DNA of 39,569 bases from an uncultured Opitutia bacterium (GTDB lineage Bacteria > Verrucomicrobiota > Verrucomicrobiia > Opitutales > Opitutaceae): assembly GCA_903820035.1 (NCBI GenBank), contig CAIJFT010000133.1:1-39569 (forward strand), written 5' to 3'. Below, piece by piece: positions 1 to 7,198 of the stretch (position 1 is its first letter; each line of letters opens with the position of its first letter). The translations under genes were made by a program, and so were the position numbers. The notes beneath the pieces were generated by a model. The model was not told where the DNA came from and searched no databases. It worked only from the letters and a program-made list of their open reading frames with translations.

Positions 1-82
1 CCCATGTAGGTGCGGCGGGCGCCGCGGGACGAGGAGATGAATCCCGATTCTTCCCCGCGTAAAGCCCGCTCACCTTTTTCCC

Positions 83-1291
83 ATGCTTTCCCCTCCCGAG
101 GCCGAGAAGCTTATCCTTGAAAATACCGCGCGCTGCCATCGCGAGGATTGTGCCTTGGCCGCGGCCGGCGGGCGGGTGCTGCGGTCCGATATCCGCGCGG
201 ATCGTGACCTGCCGCCGTTCAATCGGGTGACGATGGATGGCTACGCCTTGCGTAGCGCGGAGGTGGTGGCGGGCCGGCGGGCATTTCGCGTCGAAGGTGT
301 GCAGGCGGCGGGCATGCGGGCCTTCAAGCTTGGCCCCGCGCCGGACGCCTGCCTCGAGGTGATGACCGGTGCCGTCGCCCCGGATGGCGCGGATTTCGTG
401 GTGCCTTACGAACAGACGAAGCGCGAAGGGGTGAACGTCACCTTAGCCGGCGAGGGCGTCCGAGCCGAGCCCGGCGCCTGCATCCATGCGCGTGGTAGTG
501 ACCATCGTACCGGGGAGGTAATTATTCGGGCCGGGGCGCGCCTGACGGGGCGGGAGATCGCGGTCGCCGCCGCGTGTGGCTACGGCACGTTGTCGGTTTC
601 GCAGCAGCCTAAAATTGCGGTCGTGGCCACCGGCGACGAGCTGGTCGAGGTGGATCATCCCGTGGCTCCGCACCAAATCCGGCGCAGCAACGATTACGCG
701 ATGCGCGCGGCCCTGGCTTCCGCCGGCTATCCGCACGTGGCCCGGTTTCACCTGCGGGACGTCCGCCACGAGATCGAGCACCTCCTTTGGCACATTATCG
801 CCGAATACGATGTCGTCGTGATTTCCGGTGGTGTTTCCAAGGGTAAGTTCGACTTCCTGCCCGGCGAGCTCGACCGGCAGGGTGTACGCCGGATTTTTCA
901 GGGGGTGGCGCAGCGGCCGGGCAAGCCGTTCTGGTTCGGGATCAGTGCCCGGCAGACGCCGGTTTTCGCGCTGCCAGGCAATCCGGTTTCCGCCTACACG
1001 TGTCTGCATCGGTTCGTGCTGCCGGCCCTCGCGCACGCGAGTGGCCTCTCACCTGCTCCGTTGGCGCAGGTGGCGCTGGCGGCCAAGGTCGTGTTTCCGG
1101 CTCCGCTTGCGTACCTGCTGCCGGTCAAGCTCTCCACCGGGCCGCGCGTGGAATCGCTGGCGACGCCGAAGCCGAGCAACACGTCCGGCGATTTTGCGGG
1201 GCTGCTTGGTACGGACGGATTTGTCGAGCTGCCGGCGGATCAAGCGGAATTCGCCGCCGGTACCATCGTGCCGTTCCGGCCCTGGCTCTGA
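83..1291 (+). CDS. moeA: Molybdopterin molybdenumtransferase MoeA
   Basis: MoeA inserts molybdate into adenylylated molybdopterin, the last step of molybdenum cofactor synthesis, in the cytoplasm. The 402-residue length is normal for MoeA. Visible family motifs are PPFNRVTMDGYA at about residues 44-55, MTGAVAP at about 94-100, a GDEL loop near 188, the MPT-binding SGGVSKGKFD stretch near 250-259, and ALPGNPVSA near 298-306. Domain order fits: domain I, a domain II insert, the molybdopterin-binding domain III, then a C-terminal beta domain. It is first in a moeA-moaC-moaD-moaE cluster on one strand, so the genes are probably co-transcribed. The start is the ATG at 83, where family similarity begins. 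No moaA or mogA/moaB is visible in the window. Identity is well supported. Confidence 0.96.
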   Translation: MLSPPEAEKLILENTARCHREDCALAAAGGRVLRSDIRADRDLPPFNRVTMDGYALRSAEVVAGRRAFRVEGVQAAGMRAFKLGPAPDACLEVMTGAVAPDGADFVVPYEQTKREGVNVTLAGEGVRAEPGACIHARGSDHRTGEVIIRAGARLTGREIAVAAACGYGTLSVSQQPKIAVVATGDELVEVDHPVAPHQIRRSNDYAMRAALASAGYPHVARFHLRDVRHEIEHLLWHIIAEYDVVVISGGVSKGKFDFLPGELDRQGVRRIFQGVAQRPGKPFWFGISARQTPVFALPGNPVSAYTCLHRFVLPALAHASGLSPAPLAQVALAAKVVFPAPLAYLLPVKLSTGPRVESLATPKPSNTSGDFAGLLGTDGFVELPADQAEFAAGTIVPFRPWL

Positions 1292-1344
1292 GTCTGCCAA
1301 GTTGAAGGTTGAGCACGGTCCTTCGACCGCCGAAGCTGCCCACG

Positions 1345-1818
1345 ATGTTTTCGCATCTCGATCCGCAGAACCGCCCCGCCATGGTGAACGTCGGCGAAAA
1401 GGCCGTGACCAAGCGCACGGCCCACGCGGTGGCGGTGGTCAGCCTGCCGGGCGAATTGGCGGCTTTGTTGCGCGACGGTGAGATTTCCACGAAGAAGGGG
1501 CCTATTTTTCAAACCGCCATTCTGGCCGGCGTAATGGGGGCGAAGCGCACGAGTGATTTGATTCCACTGTGCCATCCGCTCGCGGTGGAGGATTGCCAGA
1601 TCGAGGTCCGACCCGACGCAGCCCGCGCGGAGGTTGCGATCCATTGCCGCGTGGTCACCCACGGGAAGACGGGCGTCGAGATGGAGGCATTGACCGGCGC
1701 GAGCGTGGCCGCCCTCACCTTGTACGATATGGCAAAAGCGGTGACGCACGGCATCGTGATCAAAGAGATTCGTCTCCTGGAAAAGACCGGGGGCAAGCGC
1801 GACTACCACGCGGCTTAA
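1345..1818 (+). CDS. moaC: Cyclic pyranopterin monophosphate synthase MoaC
   Basis: MoaC converts the MoaA product (3',8-cyclo-7,8-dihydro-GTP) to cyclic pyranopterin monophosphate in Moco synthesis. Motifs include the early MVNVGEKAVTKR segment, the LIPLCHPL signature, GKTGVEMEAL and YDMAKA, all typical of MoaC. I place the start at ATG 1345, giving 157 residues, because E. coli MoaC is about 161 residues and begins at the same point. The open frame continues upstream to a TTG at 1309, but those 12 extra residues do not resemble the family and no clear Shine-Dalgarno helps either choice. It lies 53 bases after moeA and 11 bases before moaD, consistent with one transcript. Confidence 0.95.
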   Translation: MFSHLDPQNRPAMVNVGEKAVTKRTAHAVAVVSLPGELAALLRDGEISTKKGPIFQTAILAGVMGAKRTSDLIPLCHPLAVEDCQIEVRPDAARAEVAIHCRVVTHGKTGVEMEALTGASVAALTLYDMAKAVTHGIVIKEIRLLEKTGGKRDYHAA

Positions 1819-1829
1819 GGTCAGCGGTC

Positions 1830-2072
1830 ATGATCTCCGTCCACGTCCAGTACTTTGCCATTTTGCGCGAGCAACGGGGCCTCACCACCGAGACCTTGGT
1901 CACTCCCGCGACCACGCCAGCTGCGCTTTACGAGGAGTTGCGCGCGCGGCATGGCTTCACCCTGCCCGCGGACCGCGTTCGGGCGGCGGTCAACGACGCT
2001 TTTGTCACCGCCGGGGCCACGTTGCGCGACGGCGACCGCGTGGTGTTCATTCCGCCGGTGGCGGGCGGCTGA
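1830..2072 (+). CDS. moaD: Molybdopterin synthase small subunit MoaD
   Basis: MoaD is the ubiquitin-like sulfur carrier of molybdopterin synthase. It carries a C-terminal thiocarboxylate made with MoeB/sulfurtransferase help and donates sulfur to cPMP in complex with MoaE. The predicted protein is 80 residues, the normal length, and ends in the diagnostic Gly-Gly (VAGG). The segments VQYFAILRE near residues 6-14, RAAVNDAFV near 51-59 and DGDRVVFIPPVAGG at 67-80 are characteristic. The frame is open further upstream (from about 1569) inside moaC, but the ATG at 1830 is the start that gives a normal MoaD. It sits between moaC (11 bases) and moaE (5 bases). Confidence 0.95.
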   Translation: MISVHVQYFAILREQRGLTTETLVTPATTPAALYEELRARHGFTLPADRVRAAVNDAFVTAGATLRDGDRVVFIPPVAGG

Positions 2073-2077
2073 GGCTC

Positions 2078-2536
2078 ATGTTCACGATTTCCCCCGCGCC
2101 GCTCGATCCCGGCCGACTCCAACGGCAACTTGGAGATGAGCGGGCCGGTGCGTGCGTGACGTTCGAGGGTTGGGTGCGGAACCGGAACGAGGGCCAGCCC
2201 GTGCTTTCCCTCGAGTACGAGGCGTACGCCCTGCTGGCCGGAACCGAGGGTGAACGTATTCTCGCCGAGGCCCGCGCGAAATTCGACCTCGTGGGCGCCG
2301 CCGGGGTGCATCGCGTCGGCCACCTGCAGCTTGGAGACTTGGCGATCTGGGTGGGCGTCACCGCGGAGCATCGCGGGGCTGCGTTCGATGCGTGCCGCTA
2401 CATCATCGACGAAGCCAAGGCGCGGCTGCCCGTGTGGAAGAAGGAGCATTACGCCGGCGGGGCCACGGCGTGGATCAATTGCGCGACGCGGGGGGACCAC
2501 GGCGGTCCGGCCGCGACCCTGCCGCCGGCCTCCTGA
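2078..2536 (+). CDS. moaE: Molybdopterin synthase catalytic subunit MoaE
   Basis: MoaE is the large subunit of molybdopterin synthase; two MoaE and two MoaD convert cPMP to molybdopterin. The 152-residue protein shows the expected FEGWVRNRNEG segment near residues 29-39, the HRVG motif near 83, AEHRG near 102, and the active-site PVWKKEHY stretch near 119-126 with the catalytic lysine. It begins 5 bases after the moaD stop, so translational coupling is likely. The last roughly 20 residues are Ala/Pro-rich and probably variable. It is the last recognisable gene of the Moco cluster. Confidence 0.95.
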   Translation: MFTISPAPLDPGRLQRQLGDERAGACVTFEGWVRNRNEGQPVLSLEYEAYALLAGTEGERILAEARAKFDLVGAAGVHRVGHLQLGDLAIWVGVTAEHRGAAFDACRYIIDEAKARLPVWKKEHYAGGATAWINCATRGDHGGPAATLPPAS

Positions 2537-2612
2537 GTAGATTGCCGGCCGGCGTTTGTCGGGTTGCCACGCCCGCGCGAACTTCGTTCGAATCCCGGCG
2601 CTTTCGCCCCTG

Positions 2613-2921
2613 ATGAACCTTCCCGCCTTCTTCGCCGCCAACACCACGGCCCTCGATAAATTGAAGGAAGTGCCGCCGGAGATTTGGACGAACCTCGCGT
2701 TGGGGGTACTTGGCCTGCTGCTGGTGGTGTTTATCCTCCGCAAGCTCGCCAACGTAAATAAGGCGGTCCTCACGATCGTGATCGTCGTCGGGCTCTCCTT
2801 TTTGGGCTTCAACTGGGTCTATAACCGAGGCGAACCCGAATGGGCGACCCCGGTCGTTGAGCCCCTGTCGCATTTCTTCCCGACCAAGGGAACGATTAGG
2901 CAGAAGGACCCGACCAAGTAG
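2613..2921 (+). CDS. Small membrane protein of unknown function
   Basis: A 102-residue protein I do not recognise. It has a short amphipathic N-terminus with a DKLKEVPPEIW segment, then two hydrophobic segments at about residues 28-43 and 50-67 separated by a short basic turn (RKLANVNK), and a soluble, basic C-terminal tail. This suggests a two-pass or hairpin inner-membrane protein. I chose the ATG at 2613; an open frame extends upstream to about 2556 but that part looks non-coding. It lies 76 bases after moaE and 93 bases before gnd, so it could be read with either. Nothing in the sequence assigns a role. Confidence 0.7.
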   Translation: MNLPAFFAANTTALDKLKEVPPEIWTNLALGVLGLLLVVFILRKLANVNKAVLTIVIVVGLSFLGFNWVYNRGEPEWATPVVEPLSHFFPTKGTIRQKDPTK

Positions 2922-3014
2922 GCGCCCGGCTGGTTGGCGTATTTTGTCCCGGTTCCCAGAATGGGGTTGGTTTTCAGGCCTGTTGCGCTAGACGTGGGAA
3001 CTCTCGTTCTCGCC

Positions 3015-4520
3015 ATGTCAAAATCGCATTCCGACATCGGACTCATTGGCCTCGCGGTCATGGGTCAAAACCTCGCGCTGAATATCGCCGACCACGGCTT
3101 CCAAATCTCGGTCTACAACCGCACGGTTGAGAAGACGGAGAAATTTGTGGCCGAAAACCCGAACACCCCGGGTGGCTTAATCGGGGCGAAAACCCTCCAG
3201 GAATTCGTCAAGTCCCTCGCGAAGCCCCGCAAGATGATCATCCTTGTCCAAGCCGGCAAGGCGACCGACGCGGTGATCGACAGCCTCGTGCCGCTGCTCG
3301 ATCCAAACGACATCGTCATCGACGGCGGCAACGCCCTCTGGACCGACACCATCCGCCGCGAAAAGGCGCTGAAGGAAAAAGGCCTCCGCTTCATCGGCTC
3401 CGGTGTTTCCGGCGGTGAAGAAGGGGCGCGTTTCGGCCCGGCCCTCATGCCGGGTGGCGATCCCGCCGCCTACAAGGAACTCGAGCCGATCTGGAATGCC
3501 GTCGCCGCCAAGGTCGATGCCAAGACGGGCGCGCAGCTCGGTGGCGCCGCCCCGGGCAAGCCGATCGTCGGGGGCGTGCCGTGCGCCGCCTACATCGGCG
3601 AAAATGGCGCCGGTCACTACGTGAAGATGTGCCACAATGGCATCGAGTATGGCGACATGCAGATGATCTGTGAGGCCTACGCGCTGATGCAGGGCCTCCT
3701 GAAGATGAAGGCCCCCGAGATGGGCGCCATCTTCTCCGAATGGAATCAGGGCATGCTCGGCAGCTTCCTCATCGAAATCACCGCCGACATCCTCAAACAG
3801 AAGGATCCGATGACGAAAAAGCCCATCGTCGATGTCATCCTCGACACCGCCGGCCAAAAGGGCACCGGCAAGTGGACGTCGGTCAACGCCCTCGACATGG
3901 GCGTCCCGGCTCCGACCATCGCCGAGTCTGTCTTTGCCCGCTGCCTTAGCGCCGTGAAGGAAGAGCGCGTCGCCGCGTCGAAGATCCTCAAGGGTCCCTC
4001 GAAGAAGTACAAGGGCTCCAAGAAGGCGCTCATCGCCGCCATCCACGACGCCCTCTACTGCTCCAAGATCTGCTCGTACGCCCAGGGCTTCCAACTGATG
4101 CGCGAGGCGCAAAAGGAATATAAGTGGAAACTCAACTTCGGTGAGATCGCCCAGATCTGGCGCGGCGGCTGTATCATCCGCGCGGTGTTCCTCCAGAAGA
4201 TCACCGAAGCCTACCAGCGCGACCCAAACCTCGCGAATCTCCTCCTCGATCCGTACTTCACCAAGACGGTCAAAAAGGCGCAGGAAAACTGGCGCAAGGT
4301 CGTCGCCCTCGCCGCGGAATGCGGCGTGGCCGCGCCCACGTTCGGTTCGGCGCTCGCCTACTACGACAGCTACCGTTCGGCCCGCCTCCCGGCGAATCTG
4401 CTCCAGGGTCAACGTGACTTCTTTGGCGCGCACACCTACGAGCGTACCGACAAGCCGCGCGGCCAGTTCTACCACATCGACTGGCCGGAGCCGTCCCGCC
4501 CGCAGCTGGAGATCAAGTAA
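3015..4520 (+). CDS. gnd: 6-phosphogluconate dehydrogenase, decarboxylating
   Basis: This enzyme oxidatively decarboxylates 6-phosphogluconate to ribulose-5-phosphate with NADP+ in the oxidative pentose phosphate pathway. The N-terminal Rossmann motif [18 protein letters not shown] starts near residue 12. It is followed by the substrate-binding [20 protein letters not shown] region, the catalytic [13 protein letters not shown] (Lys/His/Asn) and the [21 protein letters not shown] region typical of the all-helical domain. The protein is 501 residues from ATG 3015; usual members are about 470-480. Part of the excess is an insertion of roughly 15 residues ([15 protein letters not shown]) just before the [16 protein letters not shown] segment. 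An upstream TTG at 2934 keeps the frame open but precedes the family start. A strong terminator follows directly. Confidence 0.97.
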   Translation: MSKSHSDIGLIGLAVMGQNLALNIADHGFQISVYNRTVEKTEKFVAENPNTPGGLIGAKTLQEFVKSLAKPRKMIILVQAGKATDAVIDSLVPLLDPNDIVIDGGNALWTDTIRREKALKEKGLRFIGSGVSGGEEGARFGPALMPGGDPAAYKELEPIWNAVAAKVDAKTGAQLGGAAPGKPIVGGVPCAAYIGENGAGHYVKMCHNGIEYGDMQMICEAYALMQGLLKMKAPEMGAIFSEWNQGMLGSFLIEITADILKQKDPMTKKPIVDVILDTAGQKGTGKWTSVNALDMGVPAPTIAESVFARCLSAVKEERVAASKILKGPSKKYKGSKKALIAAIHDALYCSKICSYAQGFQLMREAQKEYKWKLNFGEIAQIWRGGCIIRAVFLQKITEAYQRDPNLANLLLDPYFTKTVKKAQENWRKVVALAAECGVAAPTFGSALAYYDSYRSARLPANLLQGQRDFFGAHTYERTDKPRGQFYHIDWPEPSRPQLEIK

Positions 4521-4527
4521 GTTTCCT

Positions 4528-4553
4528 AGGCCCGCTTCGGCGGGCCTTTTTTT
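4528..4553 (+). terminator. Rho-independent terminator of gnd
   Basis: Perfect 8-bp stem AGGCCCGC / GCGGGCCT (4528-4535 with 4540-4547) closed by a TTCG tetraloop and followed by seven T residues at 4547-4553. It starts 7 bases after the gnd stop codon, in the correct orientation to end the plus-strand transcript. Confidence 0.95.
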
Positions 4554-4577
4554 CGCCCGGAATTTCTCCACGGTACG

Positions 4578-4635
4578 CCCGGCCGTTGGCCGGGTCTAAC
4601 CGCGTCGGATTACACGAACCCGGCCAGCGGCCGGG
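4578..4635. repeat. Pair of near-identical GC palindromes
   Basis: Two palindromes with the same 7-bp arms lie in the convergent gap between gnd and the amidase gene: CCCGGCC-GTT-GGCCGGG at 4578-4594 and CCCGGCC-AGC-GGCCGGG at 4619-4635, with 24 bases between them. Neither has a T-run, so they are not simple terminators. A related CCGGGC-TATG-GCCCGG palindrome sits at 7183-7198 in another convergent gap. They may be intergenic REP-like units or RNA-processing hairpins; the window alone cannot decide. Confidence 0.6.
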
Positions 4636-4650
4636 CCTCCAGCAAACCCC

Positions 4651-5727
4651 TCACGGCGCGGCCGGGACCGCCGTCACGGGGGGCACCGGCTTGGCGTCCT
4701 GCGCGCCGGGCTTCAACTCGGGCAGGCCGAGCATCCGCCGCGCGCCGCCGATCACGCGGTCCCAGTCAAACGCCGGACCCGGATCGATCTTGTTCGTCTG
4801 CACGTGGAAGTGCCCGAGCACGCCGCCGTAGGCCTTCAGCGTTTCATCGGGCAGCTTCTTCATCACGAGCCTGCCGTCCGCCTCACGGGGATAGTCGCAG
4901 TTCATTTTGGGAAACACTTTGCAGAGGGCGGCGGTGAGCTTGGTGACCGCCGTGTATTGTTCCGGGGTCAGGTCATATTGTAGCAGGTGCGTGCCCTGAA
5001 CCTCGCCCGCAATCAGTTCGGGCCGCGCGGGGCGGCCGGTGAAGTTCTTCGTATAGATCATCGGATCACCGTAACGTTCCGGGACCCGGATGACCGGCTT
5101 GCCGTCCTGGTCTTTGGGATACCACTCGTCGAGCGTCTTGTGCGCGCCGGGCGGATAGGCGCCCATGTTGGCGATCTCGATGCCGATCGAACGCGTGTTC
5201 GAGGTGGTGGCGTGCCAGGTGCGCTCCTTGAGGTCGACCGTCTGATAAATCGTCCCGTCGATATCCAACATGAAGTGTACGCTCAGGCCGCGGAGGTCGT
5301 GGAGAATTTTGAAGCACTGCTTGCTGACGCCCGCGACGTCGTAGTGGATCACGAACTGATCCACGCTCCGCTGCAGGAGCGGCAGGTCCCAACCGCCGCC
5401 GCGCACGCGCTCGAATTCCTCGGGCGTCAGGCCGTCGGACCGCGGTCCGTAGCGGTTCGGCGAGCGGATATCCTTCACCGCCTCGCGGGTTTTTTCCCAA
5501 TTGCTGTCCGCCCACGGACTGAAACGGCGCTCGACGCGGTAGCCGTCGTAGCCACCGGCGTCCAGCCAGGTGACGACGCGCGTTCCCGTGTGAAACAACT
5601 GACCGGCGATGATGATCTCGTCTCCCTGCCGCGGTAAAAACGTGCGCGGCCGATGCAGGCAACCGGCGACCAGGCCGATAGTGGCGACGAGCAATACCGA
5701 CAGAGACCAGCGGGGGTGGATTTTCAT
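4651..5727 (-). CDS. Lipoprotein N-acetylmuramoyl-L-alanine amidase (Amidase_2 family)
   Basis: Predicted zinc amidase that cuts the bond between MurNAc and L-Ala in peptidoglycan or muropeptides. From ATG 5727 the 358-residue protein starts with a basic n-region, a hydrophobic stretch and a lipobox LVAGC (Cys23), so it should be a membrane-anchored lipoprotein. The Amidase_2/AmpD-like fold is visible. VIHYD gives the first zinc ligand His128, WHATTSNTRSIGIEIAN carries the conserved Glu184, and GHFHVQTNKIDPGPAFDW supplies His306 and Asp315, matching the AmpD GH...KxDPGPxFDW signature. The frame extends to a start at 5766, but the lipobox spacing favours 5727. It is divergent from the NamZ-like gene and convergent with gnd. 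An envelope location means it acts on intact wall or extracytoplasmic fragments rather than as a cytoplasmic AmpD. Confidence 0.88.
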   Translation of the reverse strand: MKIHPRWSLSVLLVATIGLVAGCLHRPRTFLPRQGDEIIIAGQLFHTGTRVVTWLDAGGYDGYRVERRFSPWADSNWEKTREAVKDIRSPNRYGPRSDGLTPEEFERVRGGGWDLPLLQRSVDQFVIHYDVAGVSKQCFKILHDLRGLSVHFMLDIDGTIYQTVDLKERTWHATTSNTRSIGIEIANMGAYPPGAHKTLDEWYPKDQDGKPVIRVPERYGDPMIYTKNFTGRPARPELIAGEVQGTHLLQYDLTPEQYTAVTKLTAALCKVFPKMNCDYPREADGRLVMKKLPDETLKAYGGVLGHFHVQTNKIDPGPAFDWDRVIGGARRMLGLPELKPGAQDAKPVPPVTAVPAAP

Positions 5728-5870
5728 GCAGGGTAAGGTCGGCTGATTCGAGTGCAGTCTCCGCATCGGCTCAACCGCGAACCGAGCGGCGTCTTTCCAG
5801 CCCGCCGCCCGCCATCGCGAAACCTCGAAACAGCTGGCTCCGCGGTTTTGCCGGCTTAATTTTTCAGTCC

Positions 5871-7103
5871 ATGAAGATCGCGTTTTTTGCGGTGTTGCTC
5901 GGTTTACTTTTTTCCGGGTGCGGTGCCGAACCGGTGGTGAAGTTGGGCAACGAGGTGCTCGCCGCCGGCGGTTTCAAGGAACTCGTGGGCAGGCGCGTTG
6001 GGCTCATCACCAATCCCTCCGGGGTGAACCGACGTCTGGAAACGACCATCGAAGTACTGCGCCGCGCCCCGGGCGTCACCTTGGTGGCCTTGTTCGGACC
6101 GGAGCACGGCATCTATGGCGATGTGCCGGCCGGTGACAAAGTCGAGAGCCGCGTGGATGTCCGCACCGGCCTGCCGGTACACTCGCTCTACGGCGCGACG
6201 CGCAAGCCGACGCCGAAGATGCTGCAGGGGCTCGACGCCGTCGTGTACGATTTGCAGGACACCGGCTGCCGCTCGTATACGTTTGTCAGCACGATGGGCA
6301 TGGCGATGGAAGCCTGCGCCGAGGCTGGCGTGGAGTTCGTCGTGCTTGACCGGCCTAACCCGCTCGGCGGGCTGCGCGTCGAGGGCCCTGGCGTGCAGCA
6401 GGACAAGTTTCGCTCCTTTGTAAGTCAGTGGGACGTGCCCTACGTCTACGGGCTGACCTGCGGCGAATTGGCGCGGATGATCAACGACCGCGGCTGGATC
6501 AAGAAACCCTGCAAACTTACCGTGGTGCCATTGCAGGGCTGGAAGCGGGTGATGGTGTGGGGCGACACCGGCCTGCCGTGGGTGCCGGCTTCTCCGCACA
6601 TTCCGCACGGAGATTCGCCATTGTTTCAGGCGGCAACCGGTATGCTGGGCGAGATCGGCGGCGTCAGTATCGGGGTTGGCTATACACTGCCGTTTCAGAC
6701 CATCGCCGCACCGAAAGTGGATCCGTATGCGTTGGCGGCGAGGTTGAACGGCTACGCGTTGCCCGGCGTTTTCTTCCGGCCGCTGACCTACAAGCCGTAT
6801 TATGCGACGTTCAAGGACGAGGTCATCGGCGGCGTGCAGGTCCACTTCACGGATTCCGCGGGCGCGCCGCTGACCGCGATCAACTACTACGCGCTGGAGG
6901 CGCTGCGGCAGGTGGCGGGCATCGACGTTTTTGCCGAAGCGGTGAAGGCGAACAAGAAGTTCGACATGTTCGACAAGGTGAATGGCACGGACGCTACGCG
7001 CCGCGCGCTTCAAGCTGGTCATCCGGCCGCCGCGATTGTCGGTGCTTGGCAAGCGGGTGAAGAAAAGTTCCGCCGCGAGCGGGCGAAGTACCTGCTGTAT
7101 TGA
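5871..7103 (+). CDS. namZ: NamZ-type exo-beta-N-acetylmuramidase, DUF1343/GH171 lipoprotein
   Basis: Member of the DUF1343 family, whose characterised representatives (NamZ of Bacillus subtilis and Tannerella) release non-reducing terminal MurNAc from peptidoglycan chains. The 410-residue protein has a short signal with lipobox LFSGC (Cys17), so it is a predicted lipoprotein. Conserved features are GLITNPSGVNRR near residues 44-55, LFGPEHGIYGD with Glu78 (GPEHG is the family hallmark and the proposed catalytic region), VVYDLQDTGCRSYTF, VLDRPNPLGG and GLTCGELARM. The NamZ call is by family; exact specificity is inferred. The start is the ATG at 5871, which gives the signal directly. It is divergent from the amidase lipoprotein gene, with 143 bases between them that could hold a shared promoter region. 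Confidence 0.88.
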   Translation: MKIAFFAVLLGLLFSGCGAEPVVKLGNEVLAAGGFKELVGRRVGLITNPSGVNRRLETTIEVLRRAPGVTLVALFGPEHGIYGDVPAGDKVESRVDVRTGLPVHSLYGATRKPTPKMLQGLDAVVYDLQDTGCRSYTFVSTMGMAMEACAEAGVEFVVLDRPNPLGGLRVEGPGVQQDKFRSFVSQWDVPYVYGLTCGELARMINDRGWIKKPCKLTVVPLQGWKRVMVWGDTGLPWVPASPHIPHGDSPLFQAATGMLGEIGGVSIGVGYTLPFQTIAAPKVDPYALAARLNGYALPGVFFRPLTYKPYYATFKDEVIGGVQVHFTDSAGAPLTAINYYALEALRQVAGIDVFAEAVKANKKFDMFDKVNGTDATRRALQAGHPAAAIVGAWQAGEEKFRRERAKYLLY

Positions 7104-7182
7104 GACGGCAGGACGAAAAGCCCGTGGCCTAGCGCGTGGGCGCCGAGACCAAGGCCCTCTGTAAATTCCCTGCGCTTACGCG

Positions 7183-7198
7183 CCGGGCTATGGCCCGG
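7183..7198. repeat. Palindrome in the convergent gap
   Basis: CCGGGC-TATG-GCCCGG, a perfect 6-bp stem with a 4-base loop, overlapping the stop codon (7188-7190) of the minus-strand gene. It lies between two convergent genes and resembles the two palindromes at 4578-4635. There is no T-run on either side, so a classical intrinsic terminator is not supported. Confidence 0.45.

Noticed and set aside
1-82. Moco riboswitch or a divergent gene start upstream of moeA
   Set aside because: Only 82 bases are visible, with no recognisable riboswitch fold. A minus-strand frame from a GTG near 73 runs off the edge without any identifiable motif.
2583-2601. tRNA-like T-arm sequence (GTTCGAATCCCGGC)
   Set aside because: The T-loop core is present, but the flanking bases do not pair into a T stem and no D arm, anticodon arm or acceptor stem can be built upstream.
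3177-4571. 464-codon minus-strand open frame opposite gnd
   Set aside because: It is antisense to a well-supported gnd gene. The reading is Asp/Glu/Arg/Leu-rich, as expected of a shadow frame in GC-rich DNA, and has no recognisable domain.
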